Assembly: GCA_020852815.1 (NCBI GenBank)
Contig: JADZAN010000003.1
Location: 1 to 64,000 of the forward strand
Source of the DNA: Gemmatimonadaceae bacterium
Lineage (GTDB): Bacteria > Gemmatimonadota > Gemmatimonadetes > Gemmatimonadales > Gemmatimonadaceae
DNA length: 64,000 nucleotides
Direction: 5' to 3'
Under the pieces are notes generated by a model. That model was not told where the DNA came from and ran no database searches. It saw only the letters and a program-made list of their open reading frames with translations. Position numbers and translations under genes: made by a program. Below, piece by piece: positions 1 to 9,110 of the stretch (the stretch's first letter is position 1; the number at the start of each line of letters is the position of its first letter).

Positions 1-430
1 GGCGGGGGTTCGCGTAGGCGGAGGCCCGCACGGTCGCCACCCCGTTGGCCCCGGTGGTGTCGTACACGATCGTGCTGTCGAGCGCGGGGAACGACCAGGC
101 GCTCACGGTCTCGTAGGCGTTGACCGCCGCCGTGCTGCTGTAGGCCCCGCTGGAGAAGTAGTGCACCGAGATCCCGCGATAGCGCCGGGTGCTGGCGGTG
201 TCCTCGGGGGCGTCGTCCTTGAAGGTGTACGCGGTGGCCTGGCGCTGCTGCAGCACCGCCGTGCTCGACATCGTGCTGGTCGACGTCCGCTGCCCGCGCT
301 TGTACTCCCGGCTGGTGCGCTTGAACGACGGCCACTTGGTCAGTGGCGACGGCACCGGGTCGTCATCGGCCTCGGCGACGGTGCGGAAGGTGGTTGCCCA
401 ATCACGAGCTGACCCGCGCGGCGGCGTTAC
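1..430 (-). CDS. 5'-proximal fragment of a large surface-type protein, runs off the left edge
   Basis: The minus strand is open from a TAG at 431-433 down to the window edge. No ATG stands near its beginning; the first internal ATG lies about 50 codons in. The translation is low in charged runs and rich in Thr, Ser, Tyr and Ala, with a stretch reading VHYFSSGAYSSTAAVNAYET followed by VYDTTGANGVATVRASAY. That texture (Tyr-Asp-Thr motifs in Thr/Ser/Gly-rich sequence) resembles RHS/YD-like repeat proteins, but no canonical YD repeat can be shown in so short a piece. The absence of a start codon and ribosome-binding site directly after an in-frame stop suggests a 5'-truncated or frameshifted gene. 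Function is not assignable from the visible part. Confidence 0.35.
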
Positions 431-487
431 CTACAGGAGGTGTGCTGGATACTTGTCGGGTATCCCGCAGATCCGCATGTCACCCGC

Positions 488-1759
488 TCACGCCGCCAAC
501 CCCAAGCGCTCCAGATGCTGCCGCTCCAGCGCTTCCGCTCGTTTGGCATCGTCGAATGCCTTCTCGCTGCGCGAGATGACCAGCGTCGCCACCCCGTTCC
601 CGATGAGATTCGTGATGGCGCGCGCCTCGGACATGAACCGGTCCACCCCCAGCAGCAGCGCCAGCCCTTCCAACGGCACCACCCGCATGGCCGAGAGCGT
701 GGACGCCAGCACGATGAACCCCGAGCCCGTCACGCCGGCCGCTCCCTTCGACGTGAGCATGAGGATGAGGAGAATCCCCACCTGCTGCCCAATCGTGAGA
801 TCGACGCGGAACACCTGGGCGATGAAGATCAGCGCCATCGACAAGTAGATCGACGTCCCGTCGAGGTTGAACGAGTAGCCGGTCGGGATCACCAGGCGCA
901 CCACCGACTTGTCGCAGCCGTAGCGCTCGAGCTTCTCCAGCATGCGGGGGAGTGCGGCCTCGCTCGATGACGTCCCCAGCACCAGGAGAATCTCCTCCTT
1001 GATGTACTTGATGAACTCCCACAGCGAGAAGCCGTACAGGCGGCAGATGACGTTGAGGACGACGAAGACGAAGAGGAACATCGTCAGGTACACGTCGAGC
1101 ATCAGGCGCCCCAGCGGGAGGAGCGTCTTGAGGCCGAACGAGCCGACGGTGAAGGCCATCGCCCCAAAGGCCCCCAGCGGCGCCACGTGCATGATGATGC
1201 CGACGAGCTTGAAGAAGACCTGCGCCAAACGCTCGCAGCCGTCGGTGATGTTGCGACCGATCTCCCCCGACAGCGTGAGCGCCACACCAAACAACACGGC
1301 GAAGAAGACGACCTGCAGGATCTCTCCCTTGGCAAAGGCGTCGACCACGCTCGAGGGGACGATGTGCACGAGGAAGTCGACGAACGTCATCTGCTCCCCC
1401 GCCTGCGCGTACCGCGAGATGTCGCCCTTGGCCATCGACGAGGCGTCGAGTCCGGCCCCCGGCTTCGTCAGGTTCACCACGAGGAGCCCGATGGCCAGCG
1501 CGAAGGTGGTGACGACCTCGAAGTAGAGAAACGCCTTCCCGCCCACGCGCCCCACGTGTCGCAAGTCACCAATCGTCGCGATCCCGGCCACGATGGTGAG
1601 GAAGATGATGGGCGCAATCACCATCCGGACGAGGTTCACGAAGGTGTCGCCCAGCGGCTTGAGCGACTTGCCCACGTCCGGCCAGAGAATCCCGACCACG
1701 ACTCCGAGGGCGACGGCGGTCAGGACGCGAACGGTAAGGTTGTTCCAGAGGCGGGGCAC
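488..1759 (-). CDS. dctA: Dicarboxylate/amino acid:cation symporter (DAACS family, DctA/GltP type)
   Basis: Inner-membrane secondary transporter of 423 residues, the usual length for the sodium/proton:dicarboxylate symporter family. It probably imports C4-dicarboxylates or acidic amino acids. Family landmarks are visible in order: LKPLGDTFVNLVRMVIAPII near residue 35, a serine-rich loop TSSSEAALPRML around 265, YSFNLDGTSIY around 295, KGAAGVTGSGFIVLAS around 340, and the C-terminal DRFMSEARAITNLIGNGVA. The last two are closest to DctA, so a C4-dicarboxylate substrate is favoured over glutamate, but substrate cannot be proved from sequence. It stands alone, divergent from the following GGDEF-EAL gene. 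No paired DctB/DctD sensor system is nearby. Confidence 0.88.
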   Translation of the reverse strand: MPRLWNNLTVRVLTAVALGVVVGILWPDVGKSLKPLGDTFVNLVRMVIAPIIFLTIVAGIATIGDLRHVGRVGGKAFLYFEVVTTFALAIGLLVVNLTKPGAGLDASSMAKGDISRYAQAGEQMTFVDFLVHIVPSSVVDAFAKGEILQVVFFAVLFGVALTLSGEIGRNITDGCERLAQVFFKLVGIIMHVAPLGAFGAMAFTVGSFGLKTLLPLGRLMLDVYLTMFLFVFVVLNVICRLYGFSLWEFIKYIKEEILLVLGTSSSEAALPRMLEKLERYGCDKSVVRLVIPTGYSFNLDGTSIYLSMALIFIAQVFRVDLTIGQQVGILLILMLTSKGAAGVTGSGFIVLASTLSAMRVVPLEGLALLLGVDRFMSEARAITNLIGNGVATLVISRSEKAFDDAKRAEALERQHLERLGLAA

Positions 1760-1869
1760 GGGCGCGGTGCGAGGGGCGGGGGAATGGAGGACGGCAGGGG
1801 TCCCAGCGAGCGCATGAGGCTACCGCACGGGGAGGGGGGGCGCTAGGAGAACACGCTCACGCGCCGCCG

Positions 1870-1926
1870 GTCACGATGCGTGACGCACTCCGGGGCCGGA
1901 CGTCTTCTATGTACGCGCAGATACAT
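1870..1926. promoter_or_regulatory. Two small inverted repeats upstream of the GGDEF-EAL gene
   Basis: Between the divergent symporter and c-di-GMP genes, GTCAC (1870-1874) pairs with GTGAC (1880-1884), and ATGTA (1909-1913) pairs with TACAT (1922-1926). Both are short enough to be chance. Their location 55-110 bases ahead of the start codon at 1982 is where an operator or promoter would lie. No convincing -35/-10 pair was found. Confidence 0.25.
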
Positions 1927-1981
1927 CTCTTGCGCGCAGGCAGGTGCACCGCGGCACCCGCCTCCGTCCGAGCCCGGCCGC

Positions 1982-4426
1982 ATGAGCGATCGCGTCCCCG
2001 CATACCAACAGACGTTCGACGCCGAGACCAGCACCGTCCTCGCCCAGGGATTCGCCGAGGCGGAGCGGCTGGTCAACGGTGTTCGCATCGCCGTGCTCGG
2101 CGTCCTGGCGATCGCCGCGACCTTCTACGCGCCCTACCTCTCCACCGGGCTGACGCTGGTCAACGTCTGCGTCCTTGCGCCAATGCTGGCGTGGGCCATT
2201 GGCCAGCACCTGTTCGCGCACCGCAGCGGCCGGGCGAGCGACGCGCTCTTCCTGGCCAACCTGGTCCTCGACATCACGGCGACGACGCTGCTGTTGCTGG
2301 GCTACGGCGTCTTCGGCGACGCGAACCTGGCCGTCAAGTCGCCGGTCTTCAGCATGTACTTCGTGGTGCTGGCCACGCGCCCCTTCACGGGCTCGCCTAA
2401 CCGTGCCGTGCTCGCGGGGGTGTTGTCGGCGCTGCAATACTCGGCGCTGGTCGCCTTCCTCGTCAGCACGGGGCGATTGGCCATGCTCGGCGATCCGCTG
2501 CAGTCATCGGTGACCGCCGGGACGTCGCTGCTGGATGAGGCGTCGAAGGTGGTGATGCTGACGGTTGCCGGCGTGGTGTCGATGTATGCGACCGGGTGGA
2601 TCCAGCGGACGCTCAAGCAGGGCATAGCAGCGCGGCGCCACGCGGACGCGCGATTCCGCGCCGTCTTCGAGCAATCGGGCGTTGGGGTCGCGATCCTGGG
2701 GACTGGGGGGACGATCGTCGAGGCCAACGAGGCGCTGGCGGAGTTCCTGGGGCGCAACGCGGAGGAACTCAAGGGGGAGCCGCTGCACGGCTTCTGTGCC
2801 TCCGACGATGCGGAGCAGGTGGCGCAGATGGAGGAGGACGTCTCGGAGCGGCGGCGCCTCACGGTGTCGGCCGAGACACGCTACCAACGTGTAGAGGGCG
2901 ACGTGGCGTGGGGGAGCCTGACGCTGACCGGCTCGCACGATGCCAGCGACACGCGCCTCATTGCCGTGGTGCAGGACGTGACGCACCGCAAGTCGCTGGA
3001 GAAGGAGCTGCTGCGGCAGGCGTTCTACGACCAGCTGACGGGGCTGGCCAACCGCGGCCTCTTCCGCGACCGCGTGCACCATGCGCTATCGCGGGCCTCG
3101 CGCGACAACGAGGGCGTGGCGGTGATGTTCCTCGACCTCGACAACTTCAAGGGGATCAACGACACGCTGGGCCATGCGGCGGGGGACGACCTGCTGGCCA
3201 CCGTGGCGGCGCGCCTGCTGAATGCCACGCGCGGCTGCGACACCGTGGCGCGCCTTGGCGGGGACGAGTTCGCGGTGCTGCTGGAGCACGTGCGGAGCGA
3301 CGACGACGCGGTGATCGTCGCCGACCGCATCACCAACGCGCTGAGCCTGTCCGTGCAGCTGTCGGCTGGGGCGACGGTGCGCGTGGGGGCGAGCATCGGG
3401 ATTGCGCGCGCGGCGCCGAAGGACGGCGTGGAGGAGCTGCTGCGCAACGCCGATGTGGCGATGTACGCGGCCAAGAGCGGGAGCCGCGGCGGCTACGTCT
3501 TCTTCGACGCCTCGATGCACGCCGCCCTCGTGGACCGCGTGAGCCTGGAGAGCGACCTGCGCCGTGCCCTGGAGGAAGGGGAGTTCTGGGTCGCGTACCA
3601 GCCGATCGTGGCGCTCGAGTCGCACGAGGTGCTGGGGATCGAGGCGCTGCTGCGCTGGAACCATCCCACCAAGGGGCTGGTCCCGCCTAACGCCTTCATC
3701 GCGGTGGCTGAGGAGACGGGGTTGATCGTCCCCATCGGCAACTGGGTGCTGCGCGAGGCCTGCCGTCGCACCGCGCAGTGGAACGCACGGCGCCCGGAGG
3801 GTCACGCGTTCTCGGTGACGGTGAACCTGTCGGTCCGCCAGTTGCAATCCCCGGGGCTCCTCACGGACGTGCAGGCGGCGCTGGATGCGGCGGGGCTCCC
3901 GCCGTCGCAGCTCGTCCTCGAGATCACCGAGAACGCGCTCATGCACCGCACGGAGGCGACGCTCGAACGGCTGCACGAGCTCAAGGCGATCGGCGTGCGC
4001 CTGGCAATCGACGACTTCGGCACCGGCTACTCGTCGCTCTCGTACCTGCAGCAGTTCCCGGTGGACATCCTCAAGATCGACCGATCGTTCACCGATGGCC
4101 TGATGCGCGGCTCGCACGACGATGCCCTGGCGCGGACGATCATCGCACTCGGCGACCTTCTCACCCTGCGGACCATCGCCGAGGGGGTGGAGCACGCGCG
4201 CCAGCACGCGCGCCTGCGCGACCTGGGGTGCGACTACGGGCAGGGCTACCTGTTCAGCCGGCCGCTGGCGCCAGGCGACGTGGACGACCTGCTGGCGCGC
4301 GGCGTGTTGGAGCTGGCGGGCGAGGAGCCCATCGTGCTCAGCGTGGCCGGGGTGCGCGAGTCGCCGGATGGGGGCGTTGACGAGGGGCGCGGCGCGCCTG
4401 CGGACGATCGCGATGAGGCGCTCTGA
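1982..4426 (+). CDS. Membrane PAS-GGDEF-EAL c-di-GMP synthase/phosphodiesterase
   Basis: Predicted bifunctional cyclic-di-GMP enzyme of 814 residues. The N-terminal 215 residues hold about six hydrophobic helices of an unnamed membrane sensor, followed by a PAS domain (roughly 230-345). The GGDEF domain has an intact GGDEF at 426-430 and an RxxD inhibitory site (RGCD) five residues before it. The EAL domain is also intact: EAL at 554-556, VNLSVRQL, EITENAL, DDFGTGYSSLSYL near 677, ILKID, IAEGVEHAR and the final GQGYLFSRP. With both active sites complete, either activity, or phosphodiesterase activity tuned by GTP binding to GGDEF, is possible. An in-frame ATG at 1880 exists, but the 34 extra residues are not hydrophobic and 1982 fits the domain layout better. 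No operon partner. Confidence 0.9.
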   Translation: MSDRVPAYQQTFDAETSTVLAQGFAEAERLVNGVRIAVLGVLAIAATFYAPYLSTGLTLVNVCVLAPMLAWAIGQHLFAHRSGRASDALFLANLVLDITATTLLLLGYGVFGDANLAVKSPVFSMYFVVLATRPFTGSPNRAVLAGVLSALQYSALVAFLVSTGRLAMLGDPLQSSVTAGTSLLDEASKVVMLTVAGVVSMYATGWIQRTLKQGIAARRHADARFRAVFEQSGVGVAILGTGGTIVEANEALAEFLGRNAEELKGEPLHGFCASDDAEQVAQMEEDVSERRRLTVSAETRYQRVEGDVAWGSLTLTGSHDASDTRLIAVVQDVTHRKSLEKELLRQAFYDQLTGLANRGLFRDRVHHALSRASRDNEGVAVMFLDLDNFKGINDTLGHAAGDDLLATVAARLLNATRGCDTVARLGGDEFAVLLEHVRSDDDAVIVADRITNALSLSVQLSAGATVRVGASIGIARAAPKDGVEELLRNADVAMYAAKSGSRGGYVFFDASMHAALVDRVSLESDLRRALEEGEFWVAYQPIVALESHEVLGIEALLRWNHPTKGLVPPNAFIAVAEETGLIVPIGNWVLREACRRTAQWNARRPEGHAFSVTVNLSVRQLQSPGLLTDVQAALDAAGLPPSQLVLEITENALMHRTEATLERLHELKAIGVRLAIDDFGTGYSSLSYLQQFPVDILKIDRSFTDGLMRGSHDDALARTIIALGDLLTLRTIAEGVEHARQHARLRDLGCDYGQGYLFSRPLAPGDVDDLLARGVLELAGEEPIVLSVAGVRESPDGGVDEGRGAPADDRDEAL

Positions 4427-4467
4427 CGCTCGCACCCCGTGACCACGCAGGATGCATGCACCATGCA

Positions 4468-4499
4468 CGTCGGGCGGCCCTTCGCGGAGCCGCCCGACG
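4468..4499. terminator. Hairpin between convergent genes, probable bidirectional terminator
   Basis: A perfect 10-bp stem, CGTCGGGCGG (4468-4477) with CCGCCCGACG (4490-4499), closes a 12-base loop. It sits about 40 bases after each of two convergent stop codons (4426 and 4543). There is no clear T-tract on either side, so termination could be weak or factor-assisted. Confidence 0.6.
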
Positions 4500-4542
4500 G
4501 TCGTTCGATACCTGACGTCCGCTGCAACGTCGAGGCGTCGCC

Positions 4543-7500
4543 TCACATCACCGTCTTCGGCGGGAGGACGATCGCGCCCAGGCCAAGCTTCCGCAGCAGC
4601 TCGTTGAACGCGGGGACGTCCTTGTCCAGCACGGTGCGCAGCCGAGCGGAGAGCGGCGCCCACTCCTTCGTGAGGTCGTTCACCCGTTCCAGCGCCCCCT
4701 TGGTGGGGCGTCCCTTGGGGCCGCCGTAGATGTACGAGTCGTCGCCGGCCACGTTGGTGTAGAGTTCGATGAGCTGGTTGTCGATCTGCCCGGGGTGGCG
4801 GATCGGGTCCTGCCCACTCTCGCTCTTGACCTGGTTGAGCCGGACCTCGATGCCGCCTAACGAAGCTTCCAGGGCATCGGCGGCGGGCTTCACCTCGCTG
4901 GACCGGTTGATGCGCCCGGCCTGTTCCACGGCGCGTGTCGCCTGCTCGCGCACGGCGCGAATGGTCTCCATGGCCGCGCTCACCGCGTTGATCGAGTCGC
5001 GCACGGCAATGGACACGCGGAACTGCTCGTCATAGTCGGCGGCGGTCACGCGGGGCAGGCGCGGGTCGGCCAGGAGGCGGAAGGTGCGCGACTGCGTTGC
5101 GCCTGCCGACGTGAGGCGCACGCTGTATGTCCCGGGGGGCGCCTTGACCCCGCCCGTGTATCCCCAGATGACCTGCCCCTTGAGGAGGCGCGGCCCCGGC
5201 CAGGTCGCGTCCCAGGTGATGCGCTGCGCCCCCGCGGTGGCCTTGAGCGCGGCCTGCCCTAACGAGCGGGCGCGGGCGGTGTCGGTCGTGAAGCGGCGTA
5301 CCACCTGGCCGCGCGCGTCGACCACCTCCAGCGCGGTGGCGCTGTCCGGCGCGCTGGCAAACCAGGCGTGGAGCATGGCCCCGTCGGGCTTGGGGTCGGG
5401 GGAGTTCTCCACGCCGCCGGCGCCGCCGCCCCCCACCTGCACGCGATAGGCGTCGCGCGGCGTGTACAGGTGCATCGTGGCCCCCGCGGCGATGTCGGCC
5501 TGCTGGTGGAGCGGCGTAAGGTCGTCGAGGAGCCAGAGCGAGCGCCCCTGCGTGGCCACTACCAGGTCGTTCTGGTGCACCTTGAGGTCGGCCACCGGGG
5601 TCACCGGGAGGTTCAGCTGCAACGATTGCCAGCGCTTCCCGCCGTCGAACGAGACGAAGAGCCCGTGCTCGGTCCCGGCGTACACCACGCCGTCCTTCAC
5701 GGGGTCCTCGCGCACGGCACGCACCGGCGAGGTGGCCGGAATGCCGTTGGTGCCGTCGGCCACGCGCGTCCACGTCCGGCCGTAGTCGTCGGTTCTGAAG
5801 ATGTAGGGGGTGAAGTCGTCCATGCGGTAGCGCTGCACGCCGATGTACGCCCGGCCATCGCGGTGCGCCGAGAGGTCGATGTTCTCCACGGTGCCGAACT
5901 TCGGCATCCCCGGCGGCGTCACCTCCTGCCACGAGGCGCCGCCGTCGCGCGTGATGTGCACGCGCCCGTCGTCGCTCCCCGCCCACAGCGTCCTGGCATC
6001 GCGGGCGTCCTCGCTGAGGGAGAAGAGGGTGTTGTAGATCTCGACCCCGGTCACGTCATGGTTGATCGGGCCGCCCGACGCCTCCTGGTGCGCGGGCGTG
6101 TTGGTCGTCAGGTCGGGCGAGATGGTTTCCCACGTCATCCCGCCGTCGCGCGTGCGGTGCACGTACTGCGAGCCGTGGTACACGACGTTCGGGTCGTGCC
6201 GCGAGACGAGGATCGGGGCCACCCACTGGAAGCGGTACCGCAGGTCCTTCGCCGCCTGTCCCAGTTGCAGCTGCGGATAGAGGACCACGTTGCGCCGGTC
6301 GTCGGTGGTCACGTCGAGGCGGTTGATCGCCCCGCCATAGCACCCGCCCCACAGCACGTCGGGACGGTCGGGGTGCAGCGCCACCGGCCCGGTCTCGCAC
6401 CCGGCGGCATACCGCCACTCTGCCGTCGGGTGCAAGACGTTGGGGCCGTACCACGACGTGACCGAGATCGTCGTGTTGTCCTGCTGCGCGGAGTAGACGC
6501 GATAGGGGAAGCCGTTGTCCACCGCGACGTCATACAGCTCGGCCGTGGCCTGGTTGTTCATCGTCGACCAGGAGCGCCCGCGATTGAGCGTCACCTGCGC
6601 GCCGCCGTCGTCGCCGATGATCATCAGGCGGTTGTCGCGCGGGTTGATCCAGAGGTCATGCGTGTCGCCGTGCGGGACGTCGATGGGGGTGAACGTCGTC
6701 CCGCCATCGATCGAGCGGTAGATCGACGTGTTGAGCGCGTACACGGTGTTCTCGTCGCGCGGATCGGCCTCGACGCGCGTGTAGTACCAGGCGCGCTGCC
6801 GCAGGTTGTTGTCCTTGTTCACCCGCGTCCACGACTTCCCCGCATCGTCGGAGCGATAGAGCCCGCCGTTAGGCTCGGCCTCCACCAGCGCCCAGACGCG
6901 GTCGGGGTTGGCCGGCGAGACCGTGACGCCCACCTTGCCCACGAGCCCCGAGGGAAGGCCGCCCGCCAGCTTGGTCCACGTGTCACCACCGTCCACGCTC
7001 TTGTAGACGCCTCCCTCCAGCCCCCCCGAGATCATCGTCCAGGGCTTGCGCTCCCCGCGCCACATCCCGGCGTACAGGACGCGCGGGTTCTTCACGTTCA
7101 TGGCGAGGTCGCTCGCCCCCGTGGAGTCGTTGACAAAGAGCACCTGCTCCCAATGCTTCCCGCCGTCCCTGGAGCGATAGACGCCGCGCTCGCGATTGCG
7201 GCCGAACATGTGGCCGAAGGCGGTGACGTAGACGAGATCGGGGTTGGTCGGATGCACCACGACGCGACGAATCGCCCCCGACTCGGGAAGGCCGATGAAC
7301 TGCCACGTGGCGCCGGCGTCGACCGACTTCCACATCCCGCGCCCTTGTGACGAATTGCCGCGCACGTCGGCCGAGCCAGTGCCGACGTAGATCACGTTCG
7401 GGTCGCTGTCGGCGATGTCGATCGCGCCGATACTCCCGCCAAAGAAGCCGTCGGAGATGTTCTTCCACGAGTTCCCCGCGTCGTCGCTGCGCCACACGCC

Positions 7501-7758
7501 GCCGCCCGTGCTTCCCATGTAGAAGGTGTGCGGTTCCTCGGCGATCCCGGTCACCGCGGTCGATCGCCCGCCGCGAAAGGGGCCAAGCTGTCGAAAGCGC
7601 AGCGAGGCGAAGCGCGCGCTGTCGTACGCGGGCGACGCCGGCGCCGCGAGGGCGGGCGCGGCCGCGCGCGTGCGTTGAGCCAGCGCGCGCGGCGCGGGAA
7701 TGGCGGCCAGCGTCGCGCACGACGCCAGCAGCGCCGCGCGAAAGGTTGGTCTTCGCAT
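4543..7758 (-). CDS. Secreted BNR/Asp-box (sortilin-type) beta-propeller protein
   Basis: Exported protein of about 1071 residues. The start at 7758 is preferred over the longer frame at 7842 because it begins a clear signal peptide (MRRP, hydrophobic core, then PRALAQ) and has a GGAG ribosome-binding sequence upstream. At least nine Asp-box motifs of the form S/T-x-D-x-G-x-x-W are visible across residues 70-680, for example SVDGGDTWTKL, SDDAGKSWTRV, TRDGGASWQEV and TDDYGRTWTRV. They predict one or two seven- to ten-bladed propellers. The remaining C-terminal third contains an Ig-like segment and a helical tail. The family (VPS10/sortilin-like, WD40/YVTN/BNR-like) is abundant in Gemmatimonadota and Bacteroidota. 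Ligand and catalytic activity are unknown; BNR folds include sialidases, but no catalytic set was identified. Confidence 0.85.
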   Translation of the reverse strand: MRRPTFRAALLASCATLAAIPAPRALAQRTRAAAPALAAPASPAYDSARFASLRFRQLGPFRGGRSTAVTGIAEEPHTFYMGSTGGGVWRSDDAGNSWKNISDGFFGGSIGAIDIADSDPNVIYVGTGSADVRGNSSQGRGMWKSVDAGATWQFIGLPESGAIRRVVVHPTNPDLVYVTAFGHMFGRNRERGVYRSRDGGKHWEQVLFVNDSTGASDLAMNVKNPRVLYAGMWRGERKPWTMISGGLEGGVYKSVDGGDTWTKLAGGLPSGLVGKVGVTVSPANPDRVWALVEAEPNGGLYRSDDAGKSWTRVNKDNNLRQRAWYYTRVEADPRDENTVYALNTSIYRSIDGGTTFTPIDVPHGDTHDLWINPRDNRLMIIGDDGGAQVTLNRGRSWSTMNNQATAELYDVAVDNGFPYRVYSAQQDNTTISVTSWYGPNVLHPTAEWRYAAGCETGPVALHPDRPDVLWGGCYGGAINRLDVTTDDRRNVVLYPQLQLGQAAKDLRYRFQWVAPILVSRHDPNVVYHGSQYVHRTRDGGMTWETISPDLTTNTPAHQEASGGPINHDVTGVEIYNTLFSLSEDARDARTLWAGSDDGRVHITRDGGASWQEVTPPGMPKFGTVENIDLSAHRDGRAYIGVQRYRMDDFTPYIFRTDDYGRTWTRVADGTNGIPATSPVRAVREDPVKDGVVYAGTEHGLFVSFDGGKRWQSLQLNLPVTPVADLKVHQNDLVVATQGRSLWLLDDLTPLHQQADIAAGATMHLYTPRDAYRVQVGGGGAGGVENSPDPKPDGAMLHAWFASAPDSATALEVVDARGQVVRRFTTDTARARSLGQAALKATAGAQRITWDATWPGPRLLKGQVIWGYTGGVKAPPGTYSVRLTSAGATQSRTFRLLADPRLPRVTAADYDEQFRVSIAVRDSINAVSAAMETIRAVREQATRAVEQAGRINRSSEVKPAADALEASLGGIEVRLNQVKSESGQDPIRHPGQIDNQLIELYTNVAGDDSYIYGGPKGRPTKGALERVNDLTKEWAPLSARLRTVLDKDVPAFNELLRKLGLGAIVLPPKTVM

Positions 7759-7923
7759 CGTCGTGCTACTCCGGGAGAGGTGAAAGTGGTTGCTCGTGCT
7801 ACGCACGGGGCCAGCGCGCCGCTGTCGCGTGGGCGACGTCATTGGGGCGCTCGCGGCGCTCTCGCGTGGCGCTTGCCCCAGCGGCGCGACCGAGGCTGGG
7901 CGTGCCCTCGCGCCTCGCCAGGC

Positions 7924-9069
7924 TCACAGCGTGACGGGATGCGTCGGGAAACGCGACAGCCGGTGCAGCGCGATGTCGTGCGCGGTGGCGCCGTCGAGTG
8001 CAAGGTCGGCCGCAATCTCGCCGATCACGCTGCTGAACTTGAAGCCGTGCCCGGAGCAGGCATGGGCAACGGTCACCTGCGGCGCGTCGGGGAGGCGGTC
8101 GAGGATGAAATGCTCGTCGGGAGTGTTGGTGAACAGGCACGTCCTCGTGAGGAGCACTTCGGCGCTCACCGCGGGGAAGCATCGCTCCACGAGGGCGCGC
8201 AGGAGTGCCACGTCACGCGACGAGACGGCGCCGCGATCCATGCGATCCGGGTCGGCCACCTCGCGCAGGTGGTGATAGCACCCCAGCTTGAACCCCGGGA
8301 CCCCAAACTCCGGAAAGCCGTACCAGTGCTCGCCCCCGAGGTCGAGGTTGAAGACCGGGAAGCGGGAAGGGGCGAACAGGTCGCGATCGCCCACCTCGAA
8401 CCACCCCAGCACCTGTCGCTCGGGGACCAGGAGGTCGTGCAGCGCAGGGACCAGCGCGCCACTCCAGGCACCGGCAGCGACAACCAGGCGCGCCGCGGCA
8501 TGACGGCCATGCGTGGTGCGCACGACCACACCATCGTCGCGCGCCTCCCACGAGAGGACGCGTTCATCCGTGTGCACCACCGCGCCGCGTGCCCGCGCCC
8601 CTGCCACATGCGCCTCGATGCACGCCTCCGGCACCAGGAAGCCGCCGCGTGGCTGGAAGACCGCCATCACGTCGTTTGGGAGGCGATAGCCGGGAAAGCG
8701 CTGTGCGATGTCGGCCGACGTGAGCACCTCGTGCGGGAGCGCGTGCAGGCGGCAAGACTCCAGCGAACCGCTGAAGGTGCGCGACTCACGCGTGCCGGCG
8801 TCGAGCGAACCGGTGATGTGCAGCAGCGCGCGACCGCTCTCGCGCTCCAGCTCCTCCCACAACTCGTACGCCCTCGCCAGCAGCGGGACATACGACGGAT
8901 GCTCGAAGTAGGCGAGGCGGATGATGCGCGTATAGCCGTGCGACGACCCCTGGTCGTGCCCGATCCCGAACTGCTCCAGCACCAGGACGCGCGCGCCCCG
9001 CCGCGCCAGGTGCAACGCGGTCGCGCTCCCCATCGCCCCCGCGCCCAGCACGATCACGTCGTACGACAT
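7924..9069 (-). CDS. FAD-dependent N-methyl amino acid oxidase (monomeric sarcosine oxidase / SolA type)
   Basis: Flavoenzyme of 381 residues expected to oxidise N-methylated or secondary amino acids, giving hydrogen peroxide and an aldehyde. The N-terminus has the dinucleotide fold VIVLGAGAMGSATALHLARR followed by the typical SSHGYTRIIRLAY. Known family residues are present: Cys311 in TRTCLFTNTPDEHF matches the cysteine that binds FAD covalently in monomeric sarcosine oxidase, and Lys261 in GFKLGCYHH matches the lysine involved in oxygen activation. ACSGHGFK near 340 closes the flavin site. Length and motif order are full. Substrate could be sarcosine, N-methyltryptophan or another N-alkyl amino acid. 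It lies 41 bases downstream of the D-aminopeptidase gene on the same strand, so the two may be co-transcribed. Confidence 0.85.
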   Translation of the reverse strand: MSYDVIVLGAGAMGSATALHLARRGARVLVLEQFGIGHDQGSSHGYTRIIRLAYFEHPSYVPLLARAYELWEELERESGRALLHITGSLDAGTRESRTFSGSLESCRLHALPHEVLTSADIAQRFPGYRLPNDVMAVFQPRGGFLVPEACIEAHVAGARARGAVVHTDERVLSWEARDDGVVVRTTHGRHAAARLVVAAGAWSGALVPALHDLLVPERQVLGWFEVGDRDLFAPSRFPVFNLDLGGEHWYGFPEFGVPGFKLGCYHHLREVADPDRMDRGAVSSRDVALLRALVERCFPAVSAEVLLTRTCLFTNTPDEHFILDRLPDAPQVTVAHACSGHGFKFSSVIGEIAADLALDGATAHDIALHRLSRFPTHPVTL

Positions 9070-9110
9070 TGGCGTCCCGCGCTCCCTGGCGTGATGGATG
9101 CGGCTGGCGA

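Noticed and set aside
5368-7350. 660-residue plus-strand ORF opposite the BNR protein
   Set aside because: Antisense shadow with no motif, start context or family resemblance.
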